DNA from: HGM12998 sp900756495
Lineage (GTDB): Bacteria > Bacillota > Clostridia > Oscillospirales > Oscillospiraceae
Direction: 5' to 3'
NCBI GenBank assembly: GCA_958477305.1
Contig: CAUEFI010000002.1
Coordinates: forward strand, 62,001-126,000
DNA: 64,000 nt
The position numbers and the translations under genes are program-made. Of this stretch, positions 25,064 to 32,705 are shown piece by piece; position 1 is the first letter of the stretch, and each line of letters opens with the position of its first letter. The notes under the pieces were generated by a model that saw only the letters and a list, made by a program, of their open reading frames with translations, made no database searches and was not told the origin of the DNA.

Positions 25064-25642
25064 CTATTGCAGCTCATCCAGTGTCAGCCCAAAGGCCGGC
25101 ATGAAGTGCTCCATGAAATATCCCACCTCGGGGAGCGTGCTCTGCTCCAGAATGGCCCGTGTCTGCTCCTCGGCCTGCTTAAACTCGGTGTTGCCCGCCT
25201 TGAGCTCCTCCACACATTTGATATAGGCCGAGAGCTTATCCGCCGCCTTGACAACCGCCTGGAGCTCCGCGCCGCAGTCCTCCCGCAGCAGCGGGGCATA
25301 GGCGGGGCGCAGATCCTCGGGCAGCATGGAGAGAAGCTTTTGCGCCGAGATCTCCTCCACCTGCTTGTAGGCGTCCCGGATTTCGGGGTTATAGTATTTT
25401 ACAGGGGTGGGAAGATCCCCGGTGAGGATCTCAGGGGCGTCGTGATAGAGGGCGGCGGCGGCGGCCAGCCCGGGATCGATCTCTCCCCCGTATACATCCC
25501 GCCGAATGACGGCAAGGGCGTGGGCGATGACGGCCACCATATGAGAGTGCTCCTGAATATTCTCCCGGAACGTGTTGCGCATCAGTCCCCAGCGGCTGAT
25601 ATACCGCATCCGGGATATAAAGGCAAAAAAGTTATGGGGCAT
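25064..25642 (-). CDS. yfbR: HD-domain phosphohydrolase, YfbR-like (5'-deoxynucleotidase)
   Basis: 192 residues. HD-domain ligands are visible in order: 'ENIQEHSHMVAVIAH' (first His), 'AAALYHDAPEIL' (HD) and a distal Asp in 'AVVKAADKLSAYI'. The arrangement and length match YfbR, a metal-dependent 5'-deoxyribonucleotidase. It ends 26 bases before the ACT gene, so it probably heads that transcript. Confidence 0.88.
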   Translation of the reverse strand: MPHNFFAFISRMRYISRWGLMRNTFRENIQEHSHMVAVIAHALAVIRRDVYGGEIDPGLAAAAALYHDAPEILTGDLPTPVKYYNPEIRDAYKQVEEISAQKLLSMLPEDLRPAYAPLLREDCGAELQAVVKAADKLSAYIKCVEELKAGNTEFKQAEEQTRAILEQSTLPEVGYFMEHFMPAFGLTLDELQ

Positions 25643-25696
25643 GGGCGGCGGGCCCTCCCTTCAGCGAAATCAGTGTATTTTATCATAAGAACGACA

Positions 25697-25726
25697 AAAA
25701 AGAAAGCCCCCAATCCGGGGGCTTTC
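25697..25726 (-). terminator. Terminator of the HPr-like gene
   Basis: GAAAGCCCCC (25702-25711) and GGGGGCTTTC (25717-25726) around a 5-base loop, followed on the minus strand by TTTTTT. Confidence 0.9.
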
Positions 25727-25740
25727 GCCGCTGGCCGACT

Positions 25741-25980
25741 TTACTCCTGAGCGATCAGCCCGGCCACACTGGTCCGGAAATCGGCGGCCTGCGCGTCAGT
25801 CCCCAGGACCTCCACCTCCACGGGCTTGGACAGCTCCAGAGAGAAGAGGCCCATGATAGACTTGGCGTTGACCAGATAGCGGCCGGAGCGCACGTCCACC
25901 TCGCAGGGGCAGCGGGTGGCGGCGTCCACAAACTGCTTCACATCGTCGATGGAGGCCAGGGAGACAAAAAAGGTAGACAT
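25741..25980 (-). CDS. HPr-family protein lacking the phosphorylatable histidine
   Basis: 79 residues from ATG 25980 after AGGAGGATTTAT. The HPr fold is recognisable by 'LVNAKSIMGLFSLELSKPVEVEV', matching the Ser46 region of HPr, so the HPr-kinase-type serine is kept. The His15 region, normally GxHARPA, reads 'SIDDVKQFVDAAT' and has no histidine. It cannot therefore be a PTS phosphocarrier and may be a Crh-like regulatory partner. Monocistronic with its own terminator. Confidence 0.85.
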   Translation of the reverse strand: MSTFFVSLASIDDVKQFVDAATRCPCEVDVRSGRYLVNAKSIMGLFSLELSKPVEVEVLGTDAQAADFRTSVAGLIAQE

Positions 25981-26142
25981 ATAAATCCTCCTCATTTTAT
26001 TCTGTACAAGCTCCGGCGGAATGCTTTATAATAGAGCCGGCTTGGATTTTCTCATTATAGCATCCCAACCCAAAATTACAACAGCGGCGGCACAGTTTCA
26101 GCGTTTTTCTCAAGTTGTCATGTCCCGCCGGCGGAGGACTCC

Positions 26143-27438
26143 ATGAAAGTCGCCATCTATACTCTTGGCTGCAAAGTCAATCAATACGAAACGCAGGCCC
26201 TGGAGGCCGAGCTGGAGCGCCGGGGCCATACCCTGGTCCCCTTTGAAGGGGCGGCCGATGTCTATATCGTCAATACCTGTACCGTCACGGCGGTCAGCGA
26301 CAAAAAGTCCCGGCAGATGATCCGCCGCGCCCGGAAGGGGAACCCCGCCGCACTGGTGGGGGTGTGCGGCTGCTATGCCCAGACCGCTCCCGCGGCTGTG
26401 GCCTCCCTGGGTGTCGATTTGGTCATGGGCACTGCCGGCCGCCTGGAATTTCTGGATCGTCTGGAGGCCCTCTCCGCCTCCAGGAACTCGGTGGCTGCCG
26501 TGGCTGTAGACGACGCTATGAGGCGCCGGACCTTCGAGCGTCTTCCTGCCGGAGGCCTGGAGGGGAGAACCCGGGCGATGCTCAAGGTAGAGGACGGGTG
26601 TGTCAATTTCTGTTCTTACTGTATTATCCCCTATGCGCGGGGCCCCATCCGCTCCCTCCCGCTGCGCGAAGCTGCCTGTGAGGCCGGCAGGCTTGCCGGA
26701 GAGGGGTACCGGGAGCTGGTGCTCACCGGCATCGAGATCTCCTCCTGGGGTCAGGATTTTCGGGACGGTACCGGCCTTATCGACCTCGTGGAGGCGGTAT
26801 GTGCAGCCGCGCCCGAATGCCGTATTCGCCTGGGCTCCCTTGAACCCAGGACCATTACAGCGGAATTCTGCCGCCGCGCCGCCGCCCTGCCGAATCTCTG
26901 CCCTCACTTCCATCTCTCCCTCCAGAGCGGCTGCGACGCCACGCTGAAGCGGATGAACCGGAAATATGATACCAAGCTGTATTATACAGGCATAAAATTA
27001 CTCCGCGATTTCTTCCACCGTCCCGGTATCACCACCGATCTCATTGTAGGCTTTCCCGGAGAGACTGAGGAAGAGTTTGAGGAAACCCTCTCGTTTATTC
27101 AAAAATGTGCTTTCTCCGCTATGCATATCTTTCCCTATTCTCGCCGCTCCGGCACGCCGGCGGCAAAAATGCCGGACCAGGCCTCCAACACTGTCAAGGA
27201 GAACCGGGCCCGCAGAGCAGCGGAGGTCGCGCGGGACATGCGCGAGGCCTGGCTGGCTTCATGGGCTGGGGAAGTTCTTCCCGTCCTCTTTGAGGAGGAG
27301 AAGAACGGGCTCTGGCGGGGACACGCCCCCAACTACGCGGAGGTCTTTGCACCCGGGCGCGCACTGCACAATCAGGTGCGGGAGGTATCTATTTCCGGCT
27401 CGGACCCTCAACTTGGACTGATTGGGAAAGTGCTCTGA
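26143..27438 (+). CDS. mtaB: tRNA (t6A37) methylthiotransferase MtaB
   Basis: 431 residues. This radical-SAM enzyme adds a methylthio group to t6A at position 37 of ANN-decoding tRNAs. The N-terminal UPF0004 domain has 'TLGCKVNQYE' and further cysteines ('VNTCTV', 'VCGCYAQ'). The radical-SAM triad is in 'EDGCVNFCSYCIIPYARG', and a TRAM-like C terminus follows. 'GCKVNQYE' is diagnostic of the MtaB branch rather than MiaB. Its 3' end is 24 bases from the long palindrome at 27463. Confidence 0.95.
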   Translation: MKVAIYTLGCKVNQYETQALEAELERRGHTLVPFEGAADVYIVNTCTVTAVSDKKSRQMIRRARKGNPAALVGVCGCYAQTAPAAVASLGVDLVMGTAGRLEFLDRLEALSASRNSVAAVAVDDAMRRRTFERLPAGGLEGRTRAMLKVEDGCVNFCSYCIIPYARGPIRSLPLREAACEAGRLAGEGYRELVLTGIEISSWGQDFRDGTGLIDLVEAVCAAAPECRIRLGSLEPRTITAEFCRRAAALPNLCPHFHLSLQSGCDATLKRMNRKYDTKLYYTGIKLLRDFFHRPGITTDLIVGFPGETEEEFEETLSFIQKCAFSAMHIFPYSRRSGTPAAKMPDQASNTVKENRARRAAEVARDMREAWLASWAGEVLPVLFEEEKNGLWRGHAPNYAEVFAPGRALHNQVREVSISGSDPQLGLIGKVL

Positions 27439-27462
27439 ATGGGCGGCGAAACTGTTTGTTTA

Positions 27463-27519
27463 GCAGGGAAAGGAGGAAAGCCCGGAGCCTAAGGCTCCGG
27501 GCTTTCCTCCTTTCCCTGC
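27463..27519. terminator. 57-base perfect palindrome, bidirectional terminator
   Basis: Two 27-base arms (27463-27489 and 27493-27519) pair without a mismatch around a 3-base centre (TAA). It lies between convergent mtaB and the thioesterase gene, whose stop codon (27489-27491) falls at the loop and whose last nine residues are encoded in one arm. Confidence 0.85.
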
Positions 27520-27938
27520 AAATGTTCAAATCCGGGGGTTGTCTCATCCTTGCGGTAAAACGTAAAGCAGCCGGTAGCCACCTTTCGCTCCTGATCGTCG
27601 ATGAGCACCACGTCGTATACAGCGATGGTCCGGCCGATTCGCTGGGGCGTGGCAACACATTTGATTTTGCTGCCCGTCCCCGCAATCAGATAGTTGAATG
27701 TGCTGCTCAGGGTGACGCATACCCGCCCCTTGGCGTGAACTGCCGTGCCCGCCACGCTGTCGGCCAGGGCCACCAAGCAGCCGCCGTGCACCACCCCCAT
27801 GGGATTCAGGCTCTCGGGCGTGATGGTCAGCTCTCCCTCCGTATGATCTTCTGCAATTTTTGTAATCTGAATATGGTTGTGAACGGCGAATCCGCTTTGC
27901 CGGTTCACCCGGTGATAGAGTTTACTGTAAGAATCCAT
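27489..27938 (-). CDS. PaaI-type hotdog thioesterase
   Basis: 149 residues, single hotdog domain. 'LNPMGVVHGGCLVALADSVAG' is the PaaI/YbgC-like active-site helix region; 'TLSSTFNYLIAGTGSKI' follows. These hydrolyse acyl- or aryl-CoA thioesters. ATG 27938 lies inside the end of the SufB gene (17-base overlap), with GAGGAGAAG upstream, so translation is probably coupled to the suf operon. The substrate is unknown. Confidence 0.88.
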   Translation of the reverse strand: MDSYSKLYHRVNRQSGFAVHNHIQITKIAEDHTEGELTITPESLNPMGVVHGGCLVALADSVAGTAVHAKGRVCVTLSSTFNYLIAGTGSKIKCVATPQRIGRTIAVYDVVLIDDQERKVATGCFTFYRKDETTPGFEHLQGKEESPEP

Positions 27939-28845
27939 CCAGTATCTTCTCCTCTGCCTCCTCTTCTGTCAGGCCCAGGGTCATAAGCTTGAGAATCTGA
28001 TCCCCGGCGATGCGGCCGATGGCGGCCTCGTGGACCAGCTGGGCGTCCACATGGTTGGCCACAATGGCGGGGATCGACTTGATCTTGGCGTCTCCCATAA
28101 TGATGGAGTCGCACTGGACATGTCCGAAGCAGTCGCTGTTGCCCGTCACGCGCGGGTAAAAGACCTGTACGGATTGATCCTGGGCCACGGAACGGGAGAT
28201 GACCCGCCCGGAAGCGCCGGGACCGTCCAGAATCACATCCATGTCGCTTTCGGCAATCTGGCCGCCATGGGTCAGGAGTTTCTCTGTGATAACCACCTCG
28301 GCCCCGGCCCCCACTACCACCTTGGTCTCCCGCTTGGTGGAGTCCACCCCCCGAATCTGGGTGGTCTCCAGCTCGATAGAGGCTCCCTCCTCCAGATAGA
28401 CCACTGTCTGAGGGTTCATGATGCGCTTTCCGGTGCCCTCACCCTCGCCGTAGTGGCGCTCCACGTAGCGCACCTTGGACCTCTTGCCTACATAGAAGGT
28501 ATGGACGCCGTCATGCTGCGCGGTCTCGCAGCCCGAATTGTGAATGCCGCAGCCGGCCACAATGTCCACATCGCAGTCCTCGCCAATGTAGAAATCATTG
28601 TACACCATCTCGGTAAGGCCGGTCTGCGTGATGATCACCGGGATATGGACCGACTCTCGTTTGGTGCCCGGCTTAATACGGATATCAATGCCGGACTTGC
28701 CGGGCTCGGTCTTGGTGGTTATCTCAATATTTGCTGTAGAGGCCCGGGAGTCCAGCTCGCCGTTCCGGCGAATATTGTAGGCGCCCTGGGGCGTCTTTTC
28801 CAGCTCCGCAATCTCCTTGAGGAGCTTCCAGTCGTTCCGCTCCAT
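27922..28845 (-). CDS. sufB: SufB/SufD-type Fe-S scaffold protein (SmsB-like)
   Basis: 307 residues from ATG 28845 (protein MERNDWKLLK...). The SufBD beta-helix core is clear: 'GCGIHNSGCETAQHDGVHTF', 'EEGASIELETTQIRGVDSTKRE' and 'DSIIMGDAKIKSIPAIVANH'. It is much shorter than E. coli SufB (about 495) and is the only SufBD-type protein here. Together with SufC it matches the minimal two-gene SUF/SMS Fe-S assembly system of anaerobes. The ATG overlaps the sufC stop by one base (TAATG). Confidence 0.9.
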   Translation of the reverse strand: MERNDWKLLKEIAELEKTPQGAYNIRRNGELDSRASTANIEITTKTEPGKSGIDIRIKPGTKRESVHIPVIITQTGLTEMVYNDFYIGEDCDVDIVAGCGIHNSGCETAQHDGVHTFYVGKRSKVRYVERHYGEGEGTGKRIMNPQTVVYLEEGASIELETTQIRGVDSTKRETKVVVGAGAEVVITEKLLTHGGQIAESDMDVILDGPGASGRVISRSVAQDQSVQVFYPRVTGNSDCFGHVQCDSIIMGDAKIKSIPAIVANHVDAQLVHEAAIGRIAGDQILKLMTLGLTEEEAEEKILDGFLQ

Positions 28846-29582
28846 TACCTCGCCCCCCCGCTCATATAGCTGCACCCAGAGATGGTGTTGGCCAGGATCT
28901 GGGGAAAGATTTCGTCCTTGGGCCCGTGCTTTTCCACCTGGCCCCCCTTGACCATAATGATCTCGTCGGCCAGATCGATGATCCGCTCCTGATGGGAGAT
29001 GATGAGAAGCGTGGCCTCCCGCTTCTCGTGGATCGCCTTGAAGGTTTCCGTGAGCCGGGCAAAGGACCACAGGTCGATCCCCGCCTCAGGCTCGTCAAAA
29101 ATCATAAGTCCGGCCTTCCGGGCAAGAATCGTGGCGATCTCAATCCGCTTCACCTCGCCGCCGGAGAGAGAGGCATCTACCTCCCGGTCGATATAGTCGT
29201 TTGCGCACAGGCCAACCCGTGTGAGATACTGGCATCCCTCCTCATGGGTCAGCTTGTCGCTTCCGGCCGCGAGAGCCAGCAGATCCTTAACGCGCAGGCC
29301 TTTAAACCGCGGGGGCTGCTGAAAGCCGTAGCTTACCCCCAGCTTAGCCCGTTCGGTAATCTTCATATGCGTAATGTCAGTACCGTTCCAGGTGATGGTG
29401 CCGGAGGTGGGCTGCACCAGTCCCATAATCGCTTTGGCCAAGGTGGTCTTTCCGCCACCATTTGGGCCGGTAATGACCACAAATTTATTGTCCTCCACCG
29501 TCAGATCGATGTCCCGCAGGATATCCAGCTCGCTGTCCCGCTCGCCTTCCACCTGGTAGCAGAGGCCTTTGATTTCCAACAT
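28845..29582 (-). CDS. sufC: Fe-S assembly ATPase SufC (SmsC-like)
   Basis: 245 residues from ATG 29582 (protein MLEIKGL...), after AGGAGCAACGGCT. ABC-ATPase marks: Walker A 'GPNGGGKTT', Q-loop 'GFQQPPRFKGL', signature 'LSGGEVKRIEI', Walker B 'LMIFDEPEAGID' and the H-loop 'ISHQ'. SufC drives conformational change of the SufB scaffold during cluster assembly. First gene of sufC-sufB-thioesterase. No sufS, sufU or sufD is present in the window. Confidence 0.95.
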   Translation of the reverse strand: MLEIKGLCYQVEGERDSELDILRDIDLTVEDNKFVVITGPNGGGKTTLAKAIMGLVQPTSGTITWNGTDITHMKITERAKLGVSYGFQQPPRFKGLRVKDLLALAAGSDKLTHEEGCQYLTRVGLCANDYIDREVDASLSGGEVKRIEIATILARKAGLMIFDEPEAGIDLWSFARLTETFKAIHEKREATLLIISHQERIIDLADEIIMVKGGQVEKHGPKDEIFPQILANTISGCSYMSGGAR

Positions 29583-29736
29583 AGCCGTTGCTCCTTTGTT
29601 TATCATCTCGTGATTTGATATTGTACCACGCAGCGCACAAAAATACAAGCACGGCCTCGTTTTTCCGTCCTTCGGGGCACTTTGAGGGCCATTGGCATAG
29701 GATGGAGGGAAATCAGGAAGATTAGGAGGCAACCCT

Positions 29737-30456
29737 ATGGAACAAGATCATCTCCCCTGTTCGCCTGACGCGCCCCTCCTCCCCCCCTGCGACAGGGAGG
29801 TCTTTGAGCGTGTGTGGCGCCGCGTCATGCCCGAGGATCGGCCCGACTGCCCCTTTCTCTTGGAACAGGAGCCCGAGCGCGGGCCCGAATCTGCTCCCCC
29901 CGCTGAAGTGGTTCCGGCGCCCCAGGCCGACGTACCCGTATCGGAACCAGGCACCGCCCTGGCCGTTTCGGCGCCGGCCGCAGCCCCGCCGGCCGCAGCC
30001 GAGGTGCGCGCTCCAAACGATTCTCTGGAGAACGACGTCCCCTGTCTGGGCGCCGCCTCCGCTGTACACAGCGGACAGTTGCAGGCCTTTATCGACCGCG
30101 AGATCTCCGACTGGCATACCTATCAGATGCTGGCCCGCCGGGCCCAGGGAGCGGGAGGCAAGGTGCTTGCCACCCTGGCCGCCGACGAACGCCGGCACGC
30201 CAAACGCCTTTCCACCGCCTACTTTCTCATCTCCGGCGTGCGCTACTGGCCTGTAGAGCGAATGGCCGCCCACACCTCCGGTACATACCCGGCCATCCTC
30301 CGCGCCCGCTTCTGTGCCGAACAGAAGGGGGAGTGTGCCTATCTGGCCGCAGCTGAAGAGACTGCGGATCCCGCCCTCCGGGAGCTCTTTCTGGAGCTGG
30401 CCGGTGATGAAAACGCCCACGCCTGGCTTCTGCGCGGTATTTTGGAACAGCTGTAG
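29737..30456 (+). CDS. Ferritin-like (rubrerythrin-type) domain protein with a Pro/Ala-rich linker
   Basis: 239 residues. Residues 1-45 are a Cys-containing N-terminal region. About residues 46-95 are a Pro/Ala/Glu-rich linker, and 105-239 are a four-helix ferritin-like domain. Potential diiron ligands appear as 'REISDWHTYQ', 'DERRHAKRL' (ExxH), 'AEQKGECAYL' and 'DENAHAWLL' (ExxH). There is no C-terminal rubredoxin domain. It may handle peroxide or iron near the Fe-S genes. GATTAGGAGG precedes the ATG. Role inferred only from the fold. Confidence 0.8.
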   Translation: MEQDHLPCSPDAPLLPPCDREVFERVWRRVMPEDRPDCPFLLEQEPERGPESAPPAEVVPAPQADVPVSEPGTALAVSAPAAAPPAAAEVRAPNDSLENDVPCLGAASAVHSGQLQAFIDREISDWHTYQMLARRAQGAGGKVLATLAADERRHAKRLSTAYFLISGVRYWPVERMAAHTSGTYPAILRARFCAEQKGECAYLAAAEETADPALRELFLELAGDENAHAWLLRGILEQL

Positions 30457-30530
30457 CCTTTTTTCCATATGCCGTCCATCTCCGGCCTCCTCTTCTGCGT
30501 TCAGAGGGGAAGGCCAAGTGTCAGCCCAAG

Positions 30531-30570
30531 AAAGCACCCCGGCGCCATTCATATGGCGCCGGGGTGCTTT
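30531..30570. terminator. Bidirectional terminator between the ferritin-like gene and the V-ATPase operon
   Basis: An 18-bp perfect stem (30531-30548 with 30553-30570), 4-base loop. It lies 28 bases past the stop of subunit D on the minus strand and 74 bases past the ferritin-like stop on the plus strand. Confidence 0.85.
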
Positions 30571-30598
30571 ACAGAGGGAATCAGCGGCTCTGCGGTCT

Positions 30599-31309
30599 TC
30601 AGGCCTCCGTCAGAGCTGCCGTACCGCCGAAGGCCTCCACCGCTCTGGCGTCGGCCTCCCGCTTCTCCTCAATTGCGTCTTTGAGGATCATATCTTTCAC
30701 TTTCATCAGACGAATAGTGGCCGATCGCTCGTTCTCGTCCAGCTTCATGGAGATATATTTGATGGCCTCCTGCATCTGGGGGATTTTCACATACTCCAAG
30801 GCGTTGACCCTCCGCCGGGTCTTCTCGATCTCCTCGGCCAGCAGCTGGGAGGTCTTTTCAATCTCCGCCAGCCGGAGCATATCCCGGAAGACGTGGGACA
30901 GGGCGTCCACCGCATCGTCCAGCTCACCGGAGGTCGTCGCAAAGCCATAGGGGTAGATCTCCCCTGCATCGTCGCTCCTGGTCTTGAAGTGGTAAATCGG
31001 CACGTTGACCGACATGATGTTCTGAAAAGTCATGTCCAGTTCCACGCTCTGCTTGGGATAGAGGAGGGACTGCTCCAGCATCTCAGGAGACATAATGGCG
31101 CTGGCTACAGTAAAGGAGGCGTGGGCCTGGGTGAGGGCCTTCTCCACCTTCTGACGGAGCGCCCGGTTTTCCCTCACCACGTCCATAAACTGCTTCATCA
31201 GTTCGTCCCGCTTGTCCTTGAGCAGCTTATGGCCCCGGACGGAGGTCTTGAGCCTGGCCTTCAGCCGGGTCAGTTCCTGCCGGGTGGGGTTTACATTGAT
31301 TGCAGGCAT
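30599..31309 (-). CDS. ntpD: V-type ATP synthase subunit D
   Basis: 236 residues, mostly long helices, forming the central rotor stalk with subunit F. 'VNPTRQELTRLKARLKT' and 'RRRVNALEYVKIPQMQ' are classical subunit D. Last gene of the operon, 13 bases after subunit B. Length is slightly above the usual 200-220. Confidence 0.96.
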   Translation of the reverse strand: MPAINVNPTRQELTRLKARLKTSVRGHKLLKDKRDELMKQFMDVVRENRALRQKVEKALTQAHASFTVASAIMSPEMLEQSLLYPKQSVELDMTFQNIMSVNVPIYHFKTRSDDAGEIYPYGFATTSGELDDAVDALSHVFRDMLRLAEIEKTSQLLAEEIEKTRRRVNALEYVKIPQMQEAIKYISMKLDENERSATIRLMKVKDMILKDAIEEKREADARAVEAFGGTAALTEA

Positions 31310-31322
31310 TTACCCCACCCCC

Positions 31323-32705
31323 TTATGCTTCGTCTTTTTTCGGCAGATATTTCTCAATGAACTCGGGCTTGATCCGCTTGAGCTCGGCCTTGGGCAGGAT
31401 GGAGAGCAGCTCCCAGCCCAGGTCCAGCGTCTCCTGAATAGACCGGTTCTCGTCGGGTCCCTGGGAGACGTAGCGGCGCTCAAACTCATCGGCAAACTTG
31501 GCGTACAGCAGGTCGGTGGGGCTGAGAGCGGCCTCACCCAGAATGGACATGAGCTCCTTGTTGTCCTTTCCGGTGGAATAGGCGGCGAAGAGCTGGTTCA
31601 TGGTCCCCGCGTGATCCTCCCGGGTCTTGCCGGCGCCCACGCCCTTGTCCTTCAGGCGGGACAGGGAGGGCAGCACGTCCACAGGGGGATTGACACCCTT
31701 GCGGAAGAGCTCCCGGGACAGGATGATCTGACCCTCGGTGATATAGCCCGTTAGATCCGGAATGGGGTGGGTCTTGTCGTCCTCGGGCATGGTGAGGATA
31801 GGGATCATGGTGATGGAACCCTTCTTGCCCAGCTGGCGGCCGGCCCGCTCATACATGGTGGCCAGGTCGGTGTAGAGGTAGCCGGGGTAGCCGCGGCGGC
31901 CCGGGACCTCCTTCTTGGCGGCGGAGACCTCGCGGAGCGCCTCGGCGTAGTTGGTAACGTCGGTGAGGATGACCAGCACGTGCATATCCTTCTCGAAGGC
32001 CAAGTACTCGGCGGCGGTGAGGGCCATACGGGGGGTGGCGATACGCTCGACGGCGGGGTCATTGGCCAGGTTGGTGAAGAGCACGGTGCGGTCGATGGCA
32101 CCAGTGCGCTTGAACTCCTCCACGAAGAAGTTGGACTCCTCGAAGGTAATGCCGATAGCGGCGAAGACTACAGCGAAATTGGACGCGCCGTCCAGCACCT
32201 TGGCCTGGCGGGCGATTTGGGCCGCCAGAGCGGCGTGGGGCAGGCCGGAGCCGGAGAAGATGGGCAGCTTCTGGCCGCGGACCAGCGTGTTCAGCCCGTC
32301 GATGGAGGAGATGCCAGTCTGGATGAACTCGTTGGGGTAGTCGCGGGCGGCGGGGTTCATGGGCAGGCCGTTGATGTCCCGGTGCTCCTCAGCCAGGATC
32401 TCGGGGCCGCCGTCGATGGGCTGGCCCATGCCGTTGAACACGCGGCCCAGCATGTCGCCGGACACCGCCAGCTGCAGGGGGTGGCCCAGGAAGCGGATCT
32501 TGGACTCGGCCAGGTTGATGCCCGCGCTGGCCTCAAAGAGCTGGACCACGGCGTTGTCGCCGTTGACCTCCAGCACCTTGCAGCGGCGGGTAGTGCCGTC
32601 GGGCAGCTCGATCTCGGCCAGCTCGTCGTAGGTGACGTCCTGGACCTTGCGGACCACCATCAGGGGGCCGTTGATCTCCTGAATAGTACGATATTCCTTG
32701 ATCAT
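31323..32705 (-). CDS. ntpB: V-type ATP synthase subunit B
   Basis: 460 residues, non-catalytic nucleotide-binding subunit of the A3B3 head. Signatures include 'EYRTIQEINGPLMVV', 'FSGSGLPHAALAAQIARQ' in place of a full Walker A, and 'IPDLTGYITEGQI'. ATG 32705 overlaps the end of subunit A by 4 bases, giving tightly coupled translation at equal stoichiometry. Confidence 0.97.
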   Translation of the reverse strand: MIKEYRTIQEINGPLMVVRKVQDVTYDELAEIELPDGTTRRCKVLEVNGDNAVVQLFEASAGINLAESKIRFLGHPLQLAVSGDMLGRVFNGMGQPIDGGPEILAEEHRDINGLPMNPAARDYPNEFIQTGISSIDGLNTLVRGQKLPIFSGSGLPHAALAAQIARQAKVLDGASNFAVVFAAIGITFEESNFFVEEFKRTGAIDRTVLFTNLANDPAVERIATPRMALTAAEYLAFEKDMHVLVILTDVTNYAEALREVSAAKKEVPGRRGYPGYLYTDLATMYERAGRQLGKKGSITMIPILTMPEDDKTHPIPDLTGYITEGQIILSRELFRKGVNPPVDVLPSLSRLKDKGVGAGKTREDHAGTMNQLFAAYSTGKDNKELMSILGEAALSPTDLLYAKFADEFERRYVSQGPDENRSIQETLDLGWELLSILPKAELKRIKPEFIEKYLPKKDEA

